Assembly (NCBI RefSeq): GCF_026013525.1
Contig: NZ_JAPDRA010000010.1
Coordinates: 1 to 64,000, forward strand
Reading direction: 5' to 3'
DNA: 64,000 nt
DNA from: Sphingomonas canadensis
GTDB taxonomy: Bacteria > Pseudomonadota > Alphaproteobacteria > Sphingomonadales > Sphingomonadaceae
Shown piece after piece: positions 10,266 to 19,050 of the stretch. The position numbers and the translations under genes were made by a program. Below the pieces are notes generated by a model. It made no database searches and was not told where the DNA came from. It saw only the letters and a program-made list of their open reading frames with translations. How positions within the stretch are numbered: position 1 is the first letter of the stretch; each line of letters begins with the position of its first letter.

Positions 10266-11564
10266 TCACTGGGACCGGAGGTCCAGCCGGTCCTTGTCGG
10301 CGAAGCCGGTATAGGGGCTGGTGATCACGCGCTCGCCGGGATCGAGCCCTTCGAGCACCTCGACATAATCGGCGTTGCGGCGGCCGAGCCGTACCTTGCG
10401 CTTCACCGCGCTGCGCCCGTCGGGGGAGACGACGAACACCCAGGCGCCGCCCGTTTCGCTGTAGAAGGCGCCGTTGGGGATCAGCCGCGCGGGCGCGGGA
10501 TCGCCCAGCGTCAGCTTCGCCTGCAGCGTCTGGCCGCGCTGGATATCGGCGGGCTCGGCGCCGGTGAAGATCAGGTCCACCTCGAACTGGCCGTTCTGCA
10601 CCTGGGGCGAGATCTTGCTGATCTTCGCCTCATAGCGCTTGCCGCCATATTCGATCGCCGCCTTCTGGCCGAGCTGGACACGGCCCAGGTAGAATTCGTC
10701 CACCCCGGCGATCAGCTTGTTGCGCCCCGGGCTGTCGATCTGGCCGATGCGCTCGCCGCGCTGGAGCGACTGGCCGATCTGGATCGCGAAGCCGGAGAGC
10801 GTGCCCGAAACCGGCGCGCGCAGCCGCAGCGCCTCCAGGTTCGTGCGGGCGATGTCCAGCCCCGAACGCATGGATTGCGCCGCCTGCTGGAGCTGGGCGA
10901 GCTGCCCGCCCTGGAGCCGCGCGTCGGTCGCCTGGCCGCGCTTCAGCACCGCCAGCCGGCGCTTCTGATATTCATATTCGTCGCGCGTGTCGGCGAAGGT
11001 CTTGGCGGGGACGAAGCCGCGCTCGGCCAGCGGGCGTTCGCGCTCATATTGGCGGCGCGCCTTTTCCAGCGCCAGTTCCGCCTCCAGCACCGAACGTTCG
11101 TTGGCAAGCTGGGTCTGCGACAGCGCCAGTTCCTGGCTGCGCATGTTGTTGATCTGCTGCTCCACCTCGGTCTGGCGCGCGAGGGTGGAAAGCTGGAGCT
11201 CGGCGTTGGAAAGCACCGCGATCGGCTGGCCCTTCTCCACCGTGGCGCCGTCCTCGACCAGCATCTCCTCGACGCGCCCGCCCTCGACCGCGTCGATATA
11301 GACGGTGAGCAGCGGCGTAACGCGCGCGCGCAACGGGATATAGTCGTCGAACGTCCCGCGCGAGACGGTGGAGACCGTCAGCCGCGATGCCTCCACCGTC
11401 TGGCTGCCGCCGCGCGGGGCATAGGCCAGGAACAGGCCGGCCAGCGCCGCGATCGCCGCCACGCCGGCCGCGATCTTCCAGCGCAGCGCCAGGCCGCGCG
11501 GGGCCACCACACGATCCATGCCGCTGCCGCTCACCGCGGCGGGCTCTTCCGTGCGTCCGATCAT
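10266..11564 (-). CDS. HlyD-family periplasmic adaptor (membrane fusion protein)
   Basis: Adaptor of about 432 residues with one N-terminal membrane anchor (WKIAAGVAAIAALAGLFLAY). A lipoyl/barrel-sandwich half follows (GGRVEEMLVEDGATVEKGQP), then a long Glu/Gln/Arg-rich helical hairpin, the second lipoyl half (LRAPVSGTLSGFAIQIGQ) and beta-barrel and membrane-proximal domains ending near GERVITSPYTGF. It should bridge the permease to an outer-membrane channel. The start is uncertain: ATG 11564 is 11 bp after the small upstream gene, while ATG 11519 (MDRVVAPRG) would be 15 residues shorter. Same operon as the ATPase and permease. Confidence 0.88.
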   Translation of the reverse strand: MIGRTEEPAAVSGSGMDRVVAPRGLALRWKIAAGVAAIAALAGLFLAYAPRGGSQTVEASRLTVSTVSRGTFDDYIPLRARVTPLLTVYIDAVEGGRVEEMLVEDGATVEKGQPIAVLSNAELQLSTLARQTEVEQQINNMRSQELALSQTQLANERSVLEAELALEKARRQYERERPLAERGFVPAKTFADTRDEYEYQKRRLAVLKRGQATDARLQGGQLAQLQQAAQSMRSGLDIARTNLEALRLRAPVSGTLSGFAIQIGQSLQRGERIGQIDSPGRNKLIAGVDEFYLGRVQLGQKAAIEYGGKRYEAKISKISPQVQNGQFEVDLIFTGAEPADIQRGQTLQAKLTLGDPAPARLIPNGAFYSETGGAWVFVVSPDGRSAVKRKVRLGRRNADYVEVLEGLDPGERVITSPYTGFADKDRLDLRSQ

Positions 11565-11575
11565 CCGCAGCACGC

Positions 11576-11782
11576 TCACCGCAGCAGCCCGCAACCGTCC
11601 GATTTCGAACACTCCTGTCCGAATTCGAACACGATCTTGGCCAGCGACGATTTGAGCTGGAAGGACACGCCCTGATCGTTGACCGCCAGCCGGAGCCCCA
11701 CCGGCCCCGACTGGATCACGGCATATGCGAGGACGCAGAGCAGGATCAGCAGCATGCTCTTCGTCATCTCCCTTCTGTCCAT
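11576..11782 (-). CDS. Small single-span membrane protein heading the efflux operon
   Basis: Open frame of 68 codons with a good ribosome site (AGGGAGG, 5 bases before ATG 11782). The product has a charged start (MDRREMTK), one hydrophobic helix (SMLLILLCVLAYAVIQSG), a short amphipathic region and a C-terminal Cys pair (CSKSDGC). I do not recognise a family. It is the first gene after a perfect sigma-54 promoter and ends 11 bp before the adaptor start, so it is probably co-transcribed with the ABC efflux genes. It may be a small accessory subunit, sensor or coupling leader. The orientation of the helix is not predicted with confidence. Confidence 0.65.
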   Translation of the reverse strand: MDRREMTKSMLLILLCVLAYAVIQSGPVGLRLAVNDQGVSFQLKSSLAKIVFEFGQECSKSDGCGLLR

Positions 11783-11825
11783 CTCTACCTCCCTGGCCTT
11801 GGCATCTGCGGCCGCCGGAAGGTTC

Positions 11826-11841
11826 AGCAAGCGGCGTGCCA
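11826..11841 (-). promoter_or_regulatory. Sigma-54 (-24/-12) promoter of the efflux operon
   Basis: On the minus strand the sequence is TGGCACG-CCGC-TTGCT, an exact match to the RpoN consensus TGGCACG-N4-TTGCW. Transcription should begin about 12 bp beyond it, near 11815, ahead of the small gene at 11782. Confidence 0.88.
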
Positions 11842-11852
11842 ACCGGGCCTGG

Positions 11853-11880
11853 GCGCCGTTTTCCCTCTTGCGAACGGCGC
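11853..11880. promoter_or_regulatory. Inverted repeat between the divergent sigma-54 promoters (candidate activator site)
   Basis: GCGCCGTT (11853-11860) and AACGGCGC (11873-11880) are perfect 8-bp arms with a 12-bp spacer. The site is upstream of both divergent promoters, where an NtrC-type activator would bind. Binding by the adjacent regulator is inferred. Confidence 0.6.
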
Positions 11881-11901
11881 GCGGCGCGGGCGCCGCCGGA
11901 C

Positions 11902-11917
11902 TGGCACGCAAATTGAT
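11902..11917 (+). promoter_or_regulatory. Sigma-54-like promoter of the response regulator gene
   Basis: TGGCACG-CAAA-TTGAT has the full -24 element and correct spacing. It differs from the consensus at one key base, the C of the -12 GC. It is 36 bp before the regulator start, so autoregulation is likely but the -12 mismatch leaves doubt. Confidence 0.6.
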
Positions 11918-11953
11918 TGTCCGGTTTCGCACAGTCGCTGTACGGAGACGGAC

Positions 11954-13348
11954 ATGAGCGGGCCTGAGTTCGATCTTTGCGTGATCGTCGACGACGACGA
12001 GGACATCCTGCTCGCCGCGCGGCTACTGCTCCGTTCGCTGTTCGCGGAGGTGGTGACGGCCAAGGCGCCCGAGGAGGCCGTGGCGTCCTTTGCCGGGCGC
12101 GTGCCGGACGTGGTGCTGCTCGACGCGAACTTCGCCCGCGGCGCCACCGACGCGCGCGAGGGGCTGGCCTGGCTGGACCGGCTGCTGGCGATCGATCCGG
12201 ACATGGTGGTGGTGATGATCACCGCGCACGCCGGGGTGAATGTGGCGGTGGAGGCGATGAAGCACGGCGCCACCGATTTCGTCTCCAAGCCCTGGGCCAA
12301 CGAACGGCTGCTCGCCACCGTCCGCACCGCCGCCGCGCTGCGCCGCTCGCGCCGCGACGTGGCGACCGAGCGCGCCAAGCTGGCCGTGGCCAGCGCCGCC
12401 CCGGGCGAGACGCCGCTGCTCGGCCGATCGCCCGCGATGGCGCGCGTCCATTCGCTGATCGAGCGCGCCGGCCCCACCGATGCGAACGTGCTGATCCTGG
12501 GCGAGAACGGCACGGGCAAGGAGCTGGTGGCGCGCGCGCTGCACCGCCATTCGCTGCGCGCGGAAAAGGCGATGCTGACCGTCGATCTGGGCGCGATCGC
12601 CACGGAGCTGATCGATTCCGAGCTGTTCGGCCATGTGAAGGGCGCCTTCACCGACGCGCGCGCCGATCGCGTGGGGCGCGTGCAGGCGGCGGATGGCGGC
12701 ACGCTGTTCCTCGACGAGGTCGGCAACCTGCCGCTCCACCTCCAGCCCAAGCTGCTGACCGTGCTGGAGCAGCGCAGGGTGACCCCGGTGGGCGCCAACA
12801 AGCCCGTGCCGGTGGACATCCGCGTGATCGCCGCGACCAACATGAGCCAGGAGCTGCTCAACGACGAACGCCAGTTCCGCCAGGACCTGCTGTTCCGCCT
12901 GAACACGGTGGAGATCCTGCTGCCGCCGCTGCGCGAACGGCGCGAGGACATCGCGGAGCTGGTCCATCATTTCCTGGAAATCTACGCGCGACGCTACAAC
13001 CGGTCCGTGCCCGCTGTCTCGCCGGGGGCGCTCGCGGCGCTGGTGGCGCACGACTGGCCGGGCAACGTCCGCGCGCTGCGCCATGCGGTGGAGCGCGCGG
13101 TGATCCTGGGCCGCGGCGCCATGCTGGAGGCGGACGACTTCACCCTCGCCGCACCCGCCGCCGCCCGGGTTGCGCGAGAGGCGGTGGTGACGCCCGGCGA
13201 CACCGACGACCTCAACCTGGACCGCGTCGAGCGGCGGCTGGTGGAGGCCGCGCTGAAGAAGCACGGCTACAATATCTCGCTCGCCGCCAACGAGCTGGGT
13301 CTGTCGCGCGCCGCGCTCTATCGCCGCATGGAAAAACATGGGCTTTGA
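11954..13348 (+). CDS. NtrC-type sigma-54-dependent response regulator
   Basis: Regulator of 464 residues. The receiver domain has its acidic pocket at Asp13-15, phosphorylation site Asp57 (VVLLDANF) and Lys112 (FVSKPW). The AAA+ domain has Walker A GENGTGKE (182-189), Walker B LFLDE (250-254) and an R-finger region (FRQDLLFRLN). A C-terminal Fis-type helix-turn-helix is SLAANELGLSRAALYRRM. The sigma-54 contact loop reads GAFTDA (229-234) instead of GAFTGA. ATG 11954 follows GGAG. The gene overlaps the kinase gene by 11 bases and is divergent from the MacB-like efflux operon, whose promoter is a perfect sigma-54 site. It is therefore the likely activator of that operon. Confidence 0.94.
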   Translation: MSGPEFDLCVIVDDDEDILLAARLLLRSLFAEVVTAKAPEEAVASFAGRVPDVVLLDANFARGATDAREGLAWLDRLLAIDPDMVVVMITAHAGVNVAVEAMKHGATDFVSKPWANERLLATVRTAAALRRSRRDVATERAKLAVASAAPGETPLLGRSPAMARVHSLIERAGPTDANVLILGENGTGKELVARALHRHSLRAEKAMLTVDLGAIATELIDSELFGHVKGAFTDARADRVGRVQAADGGTLFLDEVGNLPLHLQPKLLTVLEQRRVTPVGANKPVPVDIRVIAATNMSQELLNDERQFRQDLLFRLNTVEILLPPLRERREDIAELVHHFLEIYARRYNRSVPAVSPGALAALVAHDWPGNVRALRHAVERAVILGRGAMLEADDFTLAAPAAARVAREAVVTPGDTDDLNLDRVERRLVEAALKKHGYNISLAANELGLSRAALYRRMEKHGL

Positions 13349-14675
13349 TCGCAACTTCACGCTCGGCCTGCTGTGGCGGCTGGCGCTGCTTCAGCTCCTG
13401 CTGGTGCTGTTCGCCTGGGCGGTGGTGACGCCGGGGCTGGGGGCCGTGCGGATCGCCGCAGCCGCGCTGGCGGCGGGCGCGGGATGGCTGCTGTGGCGCC
13501 ACGTCTATCGCACCAACCTGGAGGTGGCGCAGTTCGTCGAGGCGCTGGAACATGGCGACACCCAAGTTCATTTCGATCGCGGCGCGGGATCGGGATTCGG
13601 CCGGATCGGCGCCGCGTTCGAAGGCGCGATCCGGCGGCTGCGCGAGGAGCGCCGCGCCGCCGGCGACGAGCGCAACTTCCTGGAAGCGCTGGTCAACGAC
13701 GTCCCCGTCGCGCTGCTGACCGTAACCGGCGAGGGGCGGATCGAACTGGCCAACAAGGCGGCGCGCAGGCTGTTCACCGAACATGACGGCGTGCGGGCGC
13801 AGGATTTCGCGGTCTATGGCGCCACCTTCGCCAACCGGCTGGAGCTGGACGCCCCCGTGCGCGAGGAGGTGCTGATCCTGAACCTGGGCGGGCGGGCCAA
13901 GCGGGCGATCGTGCGCTCCGCCGCGCTGACCCGGCTGGGCGAGCGCGCGCGCGTGGTGATCGTCCAGCCGGTGCAGGAAACGCTCAACGCGGTCGAGATG
14001 GCGGCGCAGACCGATCTGGTGCGCGTGCTGACGCATGAGATCCTCAACTCGCTCACCCCCGTCACCTCGCTCGCGGCGACGGCGAACACGCTGCTGGCGC
14101 AGGTGGACGATCTGGCGGCGGACGGCGGGCGCATCGCCGACGCGCGGCTGGCGGTGAGCACGCTGGAGCGCCGCGCGGAGGGGCTGGCGCGCTTCATCAA
14201 CAGCTATCGCAAGGTCGCGAGCGAGCCGCGCATCGACCGCCGCCGGTTCGAGGCCGCGCCCTTCGCCGCAGAGATGGCGCGGCTGTTCGCGGCGGAGTTC
14301 CCCGGCGTGGCGCTCGACGTGACGCTGCGGCCCGAAGGCTTCCTGGTCGATGCCGATCCCGACCTGATGGCGCAGGCGCTGCTCAACCTGCTGCGCAATG
14401 CCGCGGAGGCGGCCGCCGCGCACGCCCCCGCCCCGCGCGTGGCGCTTACACTGGCGCGGATGGCGAACGGCGAGACGCTGGTTGCGGTGGAGGACAACGG
14501 CCCCGGCGTGCCCGCGGACCTGCGCCGCGACATCTTCCTCCCCTTCTTCACCACCCGAGCGAAGGGCACCGGCGTCGGCCTGAACCTGGTCCGCCAGATC
14601 GCCGTGGCCCATGGCGGCGCGGTGGAGGTGAAGGATGCGGAGGCCGGCGGGGCGCGGTTCGAGCTGCTGGTGTAG
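13338..14675 (+). CDS. Sensor histidine kinase (NtrY/NtrB-like)
   Basis: Membrane kinase of 445 residues. Two N-terminal helices (about 8-30 and 34-52) are separated by only a short loop, so there is almost no periplasmic sensor. A HAMP/PAS-like region follows (FLEALVNDVPVALLTV), then the phospho-acceptor His233 (VLTHEILNSLTPV) and the ATPase domain: N box LLNLLRNAAEA, G1 VEDNGPGV, F box LPFFTTRAKGTGVGL. It overlaps the regulator gene by 11 bases and is certainly co-translated with it. The lack of a large external domain suggests that it senses a signal in the membrane or cytoplasm. Confidence 0.93.
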   Translation: MGFDRNFTLGLLWRLALLQLLLVLFAWAVVTPGLGAVRIAAAALAAGAGWLLWRHVYRTNLEVAQFVEALEHGDTQVHFDRGAGSGFGRIGAAFEGAIRRLREERRAAGDERNFLEALVNDVPVALLTVTGEGRIELANKAARRLFTEHDGVRAQDFAVYGATFANRLELDAPVREEVLILNLGGRAKRAIVRSAALTRLGERARVVIVQPVQETLNAVEMAAQTDLVRVLTHEILNSLTPVTSLAATANTLLAQVDDLAADGGRIADARLAVSTLERRAEGLARFINSYRKVASEPRIDRRRFEAAPFAAEMARLFAAEFPGVALDVTLRPEGFLVDADPDLMAQALLNLLRNAAEAAAAHAPAPRVALTLARMANGETLVAVEDNGPGVPADLRRDIFLPFFTTRAKGTGVGLNLVRQIAVAHGGAVEVKDAEAGGARFELLV

Positions 14676-14711
14676 CGGGCTGGGGCCGGTTCCGCCGCTG
14701 GCGGACAGACT

Positions 14712-15851
14712 CTAACGCGCCACCGCTCCCTTCAGCGCAGCCGCCACCGCGTCGCGCATCGGCTTGGGGCGATATTCGTCGTCATAGGGCAACGGCCGCT
14801 TGAGCGCGCCATCGGCACGCGGGGTCAGGCCGCGCAGCCAGCTATATCTGTCGACGATCCCCCAGAACAATATGTCGCGCAGCGCCGGATAGCCGCACAG
14901 GATATCGAGCCACGCCTTGCACAGATCGGCGCACGCCCGGTCACGCGAAGCGATGTCGGCGGGCAGCCGCTTGTCGCCCACGTCCAGCTCGGTGACGTGC
15001 AGCCGGTATCCCATGCCCGTCACCGCATCCAGGAACGCGCGCCACGCCTTCTCGTCATAGACGCCGAAGGGCGATTCCCGGTCGCTGTGCGGATCGCCGA
15101 TGTGGCTCTGTATGCCCAGCGCATCCACCGGCACGCCGCGCTTGCGGAAGCCCTCCAGCAGCCGCAGCACCGCGGCACGGTGCAGCTCGTCGCCGCGCGC
15201 CCAGCTCATATAGTCGTTGTAGACCAGCTCGGCGTGCGGCGCCGCCTCCCTGGCGGTGTGGAAGGCCAGGTCGATCGCCTCGATCTTGCCGATCGCGCCG
15301 AAGGGGTGGTCGCGCAGTTCGCCGGTCTTGTGGTCAATGGCCTCGTTGACCACGTCCCAGCTTTGCACGCGCGTTCCGAAATGCGCGCAGGTGCGGCGGA
15401 TATGCCCGGCCAGCATCTTCGCGGCGGCGGCGCCCGGCTGCGGGCCGAAGTCATATTCCCTGAGCCATTTCACGCTATAGTCGGGGTGCGCCCACAGCAG
15501 CGTGTGGCCGCGCACGCCCATCGCGTTCGCCTCCGCGAAATCGACGATGCGGTCCGCCCCCGCGAACTGCCACTCGTCCGGACTGTGCGGATGGATGGCG
15601 TAATGTTTCATCTCGTTCGTCGCGACCAGGACGCCGCATTCATAGGCCATCACCGCGCAATAGCGGGCGTCGTCGAGCGCGGCGCGCGGGTGCGGCGGCG
15701 GGGGTGCGGAGATGGCGGAGCCGAAGCGCAGCCCCTTCGCCCGCGCCAGCACGTCCAGCGAGGGGCCGATCGCCTCGCCCGCCCAGGCCGGGATGGCGGC
15801 CGCAGCCGCGCCGCCCGCGACCATGCCGAGCGCCGCGCGCCGGGTGACCAT
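14712..15851 (-). CDS. Endo-1,4-beta-xylanase-type GH10 enzyme
   Basis: Exported glycoside hydrolase of 379 residues with a Tat-type signal (VTRRAALGM, then Ala-rich to PAWAGE). The GH10 landmarks are GHTLLWAH, the acid/base Glu170 in SWDVVNEA, and the nucleophile Glu288 in LHVTELDV. The length is that of a catalytic domain alone, with no carbohydrate-binding module. ATG 15851 shares its A with the TGA stop of the GH28 gene and has GGGAGGT before it. It is the last gene of the minus-strand polysaccharide operon and should cut xylan backbones in the periplasm. Confidence 0.92.
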   Translation of the reverse strand: MVTRRAALGMVAGGAAAAAIPAWAGEAIGPSLDVLARAKGLRFGSAISAPPPPHPRAALDDARYCAVMAYECGVLVATNEMKHYAIHPHSPDEWQFAGADRIVDFAEANAMGVRGHTLLWAHPDYSVKWLREYDFGPQPGAAAAKMLAGHIRRTCAHFGTRVQSWDVVNEAIDHKTGELRDHPFGAIGKIEAIDLAFHTAREAAPHAELVYNDYMSWARGDELHRAAVLRLLEGFRKRGVPVDALGIQSHIGDPHSDRESPFGVYDEKAWRAFLDAVTGMGYRLHVTELDVGDKRLPADIASRDRACADLCKAWLDILCGYPALRDILFWGIVDRYSWLRGLTPRADGALKRPLPYDDEYRPKPMRDAVAAALKGAVAR

Positions 15852-17425
15852 CAGAAGACCTCCCGCCCGGCGCGCTCGATGCTGCGGTCGGGCCGCCCCG
15901 CGGCGCCGAAGCTGCGGAACCGCTCGACCTGGTTGAGCGCGAAGGCGGGCGCTCCGCCGGGCACGCGCACGCGGAAGAAATCGGCGTCGTGAACGTCCTG
16001 GAGCCAGAATGCCGGGCGCGGATCGGGCGCGGCGGTCTCCACCTCGACATTGCTCATCTCCAGCCCGCGCAGGTGCCGCGCGAAGAATCCGGTGGCGGGC
16101 AGATCGCCGAACATCGGCGCCTCAGGATAGCCCAGCTCGTTCTCCGGCGGCATCAGCGCCGCCATCGCGGCCGGCGCCCCGCCTACATGGTGGAGGTGGA
16201 TGTCGCTGAACTTCACATCCTCGATCGGCCGTTCGGTGAGCCCCGCCAGCACCGAGGGGAGCAGGTTCGCGCCCGAGCTGACGACGTTGGTGATCGAAAT
16301 GCGCTTCATCGTGCCGATCGCCGCGCCCTTCGGTCCGCGCATGCGTTTGCCCAGCCGCAGGAAGAAGGGGGCGTTGACGATCCCGCGCATCGTGAGGTTG
16401 GAGACGGTGATGTCCTCCACCACGCCGCCATCCACGGTCTGGAACGCAAGGCCGCGGCTGTCCTCGAACGTGCAGTTGGTGATGGTGATGTTGCGGAACC
16501 CGCCGTTGGTCTCGGTGCCGAACTTGATGCGGCCGTGGATGGTCGGCGCGAACTCCGGCGGCATCTTCTTCCAGGTGCCGTCGAGCACCGATCCGACCTG
16601 ATAGTTCCCCAGCACCACGCAATTGGCGATGGTGATGTTCTCCGTCACGCGCGGATAGCCCAGCGCGAAGCTGCTCTTGGGGCAGATCGCGTCGTCATAG
16701 GGCGAGTTGACGGTGCAGTTGGATACGCGGACGTTGCGGCAGCAATCGATGTCGAACCCGTCGCGGTTGGTGTCCACCAGCAGGTTGTCCAGGATCATGT
16801 TGTCCACGCCGGTGGCCAGCAGCGCGAACCAGCCGCCCTCCAGGATCTTGAAATCCTGAAGGATCACGTTGCGGCAGTTCTTCAACGCGATCGCCTTGTT
16901 GCCGGTGCCGGGGCCGTTGGGGTCCTTCAGCCAATTGTCCTTGCCGTCGCCGCGGCCCAGGCCCTTGCCCCAGATCAGCCCCTGCCCCTCGATCGCGATG
17001 TCGTGCAGCCCCTCGCCCCAGATCAGGCTGTTCCGCCAGTGGCTGTGGCCGAAATCCTGATAGGTGGCGATCACCGGGTCCATCGGCTCGGCGATGTCAT
17101 ATCCGCCGCGCCCGTCCTCCGGCGCGGGGGCGGCCAGGATGGTGGCACCGTTGTCTATGTGCAGCGTCACGCGGCTCTTCAGCCGGATCGTGTAACAGGC
17201 ATAGGTTCCGGCCGGGAACCACACCGTCCCGCCGCCGTGCGCCGCGGCATGATCGATCGCCTTGTTGATCGCGGGGGTGTCGATCGCCTTGCCGTCGCCC
17301 CGGGCGCCGAAATCGCGGACGTTGACCCAGCCCTGGGCCAGCCGGCGCGCGTGCGCGGGCAGGATCAGGCCGGAAGCGGCGAGCCCGGCGGTTCCGCCAA
17401 GCAGCAGGGTACGGCGATCGAACAC
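15851..17425 (-). CDS. GH28 polygalacturonase/rhamnogalacturonase-like enzyme
   Basis: Right-handed beta-helix pectinase of about 524 residues with a Tat-type signal (VFDRRTLLLGG to LPAHA). A pectate-lyase-like opening (VNVRDFGARGDGKAIDT) is followed by the GH28 acidic cluster NRDGFDID and SPYDDAICPKS. GTG 17425 is preferred because GGGAG lies at proper distance; GTG 17431 is an alternative. It sits between GH43 (stop 20 bp upstream) and GH10 (1-base overlap). With the rhamnose genes beside it, a role on rhamnogalacturonan is more likely than on homogalacturonan, but this is inference. Confidence 0.87.
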   Translation of the reverse strand: MFDRRTLLLGGTAGLAASGLILPAHARRLAQGWVNVRDFGARGDGKAIDTPAINKAIDHAAAHGGGTVWFPAGTYACYTIRLKSRVTLHIDNGATILAAPAPEDGRGGYDIAEPMDPVIATYQDFGHSHWRNSLIWGEGLHDIAIEGQGLIWGKGLGRGDGKDNWLKDPNGPGTGNKAIALKNCRNVILQDFKILEGGWFALLATGVDNMILDNLLVDTNRDGFDIDCCRNVRVSNCTVNSPYDDAICPKSSFALGYPRVTENITIANCVVLGNYQVGSVLDGTWKKMPPEFAPTIHGRIKFGTETNGGFRNITITNCTFEDSRGLAFQTVDGGVVEDITVSNLTMRGIVNAPFFLRLGKRMRGPKGAAIGTMKRISITNVVSSGANLLPSVLAGLTERPIEDVKFSDIHLHHVGGAPAAMAALMPPENELGYPEAPMFGDLPATGFFARHLRGLEMSNVEVETAAPDPRPAFWLQDVHDADFFRVRVPGGAPAFALNQVERFRSFGAAGRPDRSIERAGREVF

Positions 17426-17444
17426 ATCCACTCTCCCGTCTCTT

Positions 17445-19049
17445 TCAGAAATCCGCGACCTCGACCCGGAACCAGTCGACGTCGATCCAGCCGCGCGGGG
17501 CATCGGCCGCGGCGCGGGTGAAGCTGAACAGCGCGGGGCGCGACCCCTTCCACCACGAAAACCGCGCCAGCCAGAAAGCGTCGCCCAGCGGCGTGAAGCG
17601 CCGGCCATCGATGCTGAAGGAATAGCGCACGCTCTGCCCCTCGCTCACCTCGGCGCGGAGCTGGACGGTCTTGTCCTTCAGCACCGGGCCGGGCGTCTCG
17701 ACGCCCTCGGACGAGATGGTCAGCCGGTTCACCCCGCCCTCGCGCACCACGCCGATCCACGCCGGGCGGACGCCGAACAGCGTCAAGCCGGCGCGCTGAC
17801 CGTCGGCCATGGCGGAAACGTCGATGCGCGTGGTGATCGTGCTGCGCGGCCCCTGCAGCACCTGGGTCAGCGTGTTGCGCGCGTTCACCAGATATCGTGC
17901 GGGCAACGCCTTCAGCCGCATCCAGCCCGGGCGCTCGCCCAGGCTCCAGGCGCTGTCGTCCGGATTGTGGTTCCACGACCATTGCAGCCCCAGCGCGGCG
18001 CCGGCGAACTCGTCGCTGTCCTGCAGCCGGTCGTTCGCCGGGGCGCTGCCGGTATCGGGCATCGGATAGGAGGCGACCGGCTGGCCCGCGGTGCGATTGG
18101 GGATCGGGTTGCCCATCACCGGCCATCCGTCCTGCCACGTCACCGGCTGAAGGTGGACGATCCGGCCGAAGGCGCCGGTGGAATTGAAATGCGCGAACCA
18201 GCCCTGGCCCGATGGCGTCTCGACATAGCCGCCCTGGTGCGGACCCTGGATCGGCGTGGTGCCAGGCTCCAGCACGACCCGCCATTCATAGGGGCCGGTG
18301 ATCCGGGCGGCGCGGCCCACCACTTGCGGCCCCGTGCCCACGCCGCCGATCGGCGCGAAGATATAGTACCAGCCACCGCGCTTGATGAACTTGGGGCCTT
18401 CCAGCACGGGCAGGTTGATCCTGTCCTCGGCGATCAGCCTGCCCTCGTCGAGCACCCTCGTCCCGTCCGGGCTCATCCGGTGGAGGATCAGCGGCCCCGC
18501 GCCGACGCGGCCGTGGACCAGCCAGGCGCTGCCGTCCTCGTCCCAGAAGGGGCATGGGTCCTCCAGCCCCTCCGCCGCGATCACATGGGTGACCGGCGAC
18601 CATGGGCCGGCGGGATCGGCGGCGGTGGCCATGAACACGCCTTCGTCCGGCGTCGCCCAATAGACCCAGAACCGGCCGTCATGGTGGCGGATCGACGGCG
18701 CCCACACGCCGCTGGCATATTTGGTGCCGCCGATCGGCTTGGAGATAGTGTCGTCCAGCGTGTGCGGCCCCGGCATGTCGTACAGCGGGCCGAAGGGCAG
18801 GCGCGGCAGGACGTGGCCGATGATCTTCCAATGCACCAGATCGCGCGAATGGAGCACCGGGATGCCGGGCGACAGGTGGAAGCTGGAGGCGACCATATAA
18901 TAGTCCTCCCCCACCCGGATCACGTCGGGATCCGAATAATCGGCGTAGAGGATGGGATTGGTATAGCGCGCCTGCGGCACCTGCGCCGCGGCCGGGGCGA
19001 TGGCCGCGGCGGCGGCGAGCAGCACCGCGGACCGGATCAACCCGCGCAT
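17445..19049 (-). CDS. GH43 family glycosidase (beta-xylosidase/arabinofuranosidase-like)
   Basis: Secreted protein of 534 residues with a Sec signal (LIRSAVLLAAAAAIAPAAAQ). The five-bladed propeller opens NPILYADYSDPDVI with the catalytic base Asp40. It contains the GH43 general-acid motif LEGPKF and ends with a beta-sandwich domain (about 330-534) of the type seen in XynB-like xylosidases. ATG 19049 begins one base after the RhaT stop, so the genes are translationally coupled. It likely trims xylo- or arabino-side chains. The exact bond cleaved cannot be told from sequence. Confidence 0.9.
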   Translation of the reverse strand: MRGLIRSAVLLAAAAAIAPAAAQVPQARYTNPILYADYSDPDVIRVGEDYYMVASSFHLSPGIPVLHSRDLVHWKIIGHVLPRLPFGPLYDMPGPHTLDDTISKPIGGTKYASGVWAPSIRHHDGRFWVYWATPDEGVFMATAADPAGPWSPVTHVIAAEGLEDPCPFWDEDGSAWLVHGRVGAGPLILHRMSPDGTRVLDEGRLIAEDRINLPVLEGPKFIKRGGWYYIFAPIGGVGTGPQVVGRAARITGPYEWRVVLEPGTTPIQGPHQGGYVETPSGQGWFAHFNSTGAFGRIVHLQPVTWQDGWPVMGNPIPNRTAGQPVASYPMPDTGSAPANDRLQDSDEFAGAALGLQWSWNHNPDDSAWSLGERPGWMRLKALPARYLVNARNTLTQVLQGPRSTITTRIDVSAMADGQRAGLTLFGVRPAWIGVVREGGVNRLTISSEGVETPGPVLKDKTVQLRAEVSEGQSVRYSFSIDGRRFTPLGDAFWLARFSWWKGSRPALFSFTRAAADAPRGWIDVDWFRVEVADF

Positions 19050-19050
19050 C

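Noticed and set aside
11826..11917. Reading GAFTDA as proof that the regulator no longer uses sigma-54
   Set aside because: The neighbouring promoter matches the sigma-54 consensus exactly, so loss of sigma-54 use cannot be claimed from the motif alone.
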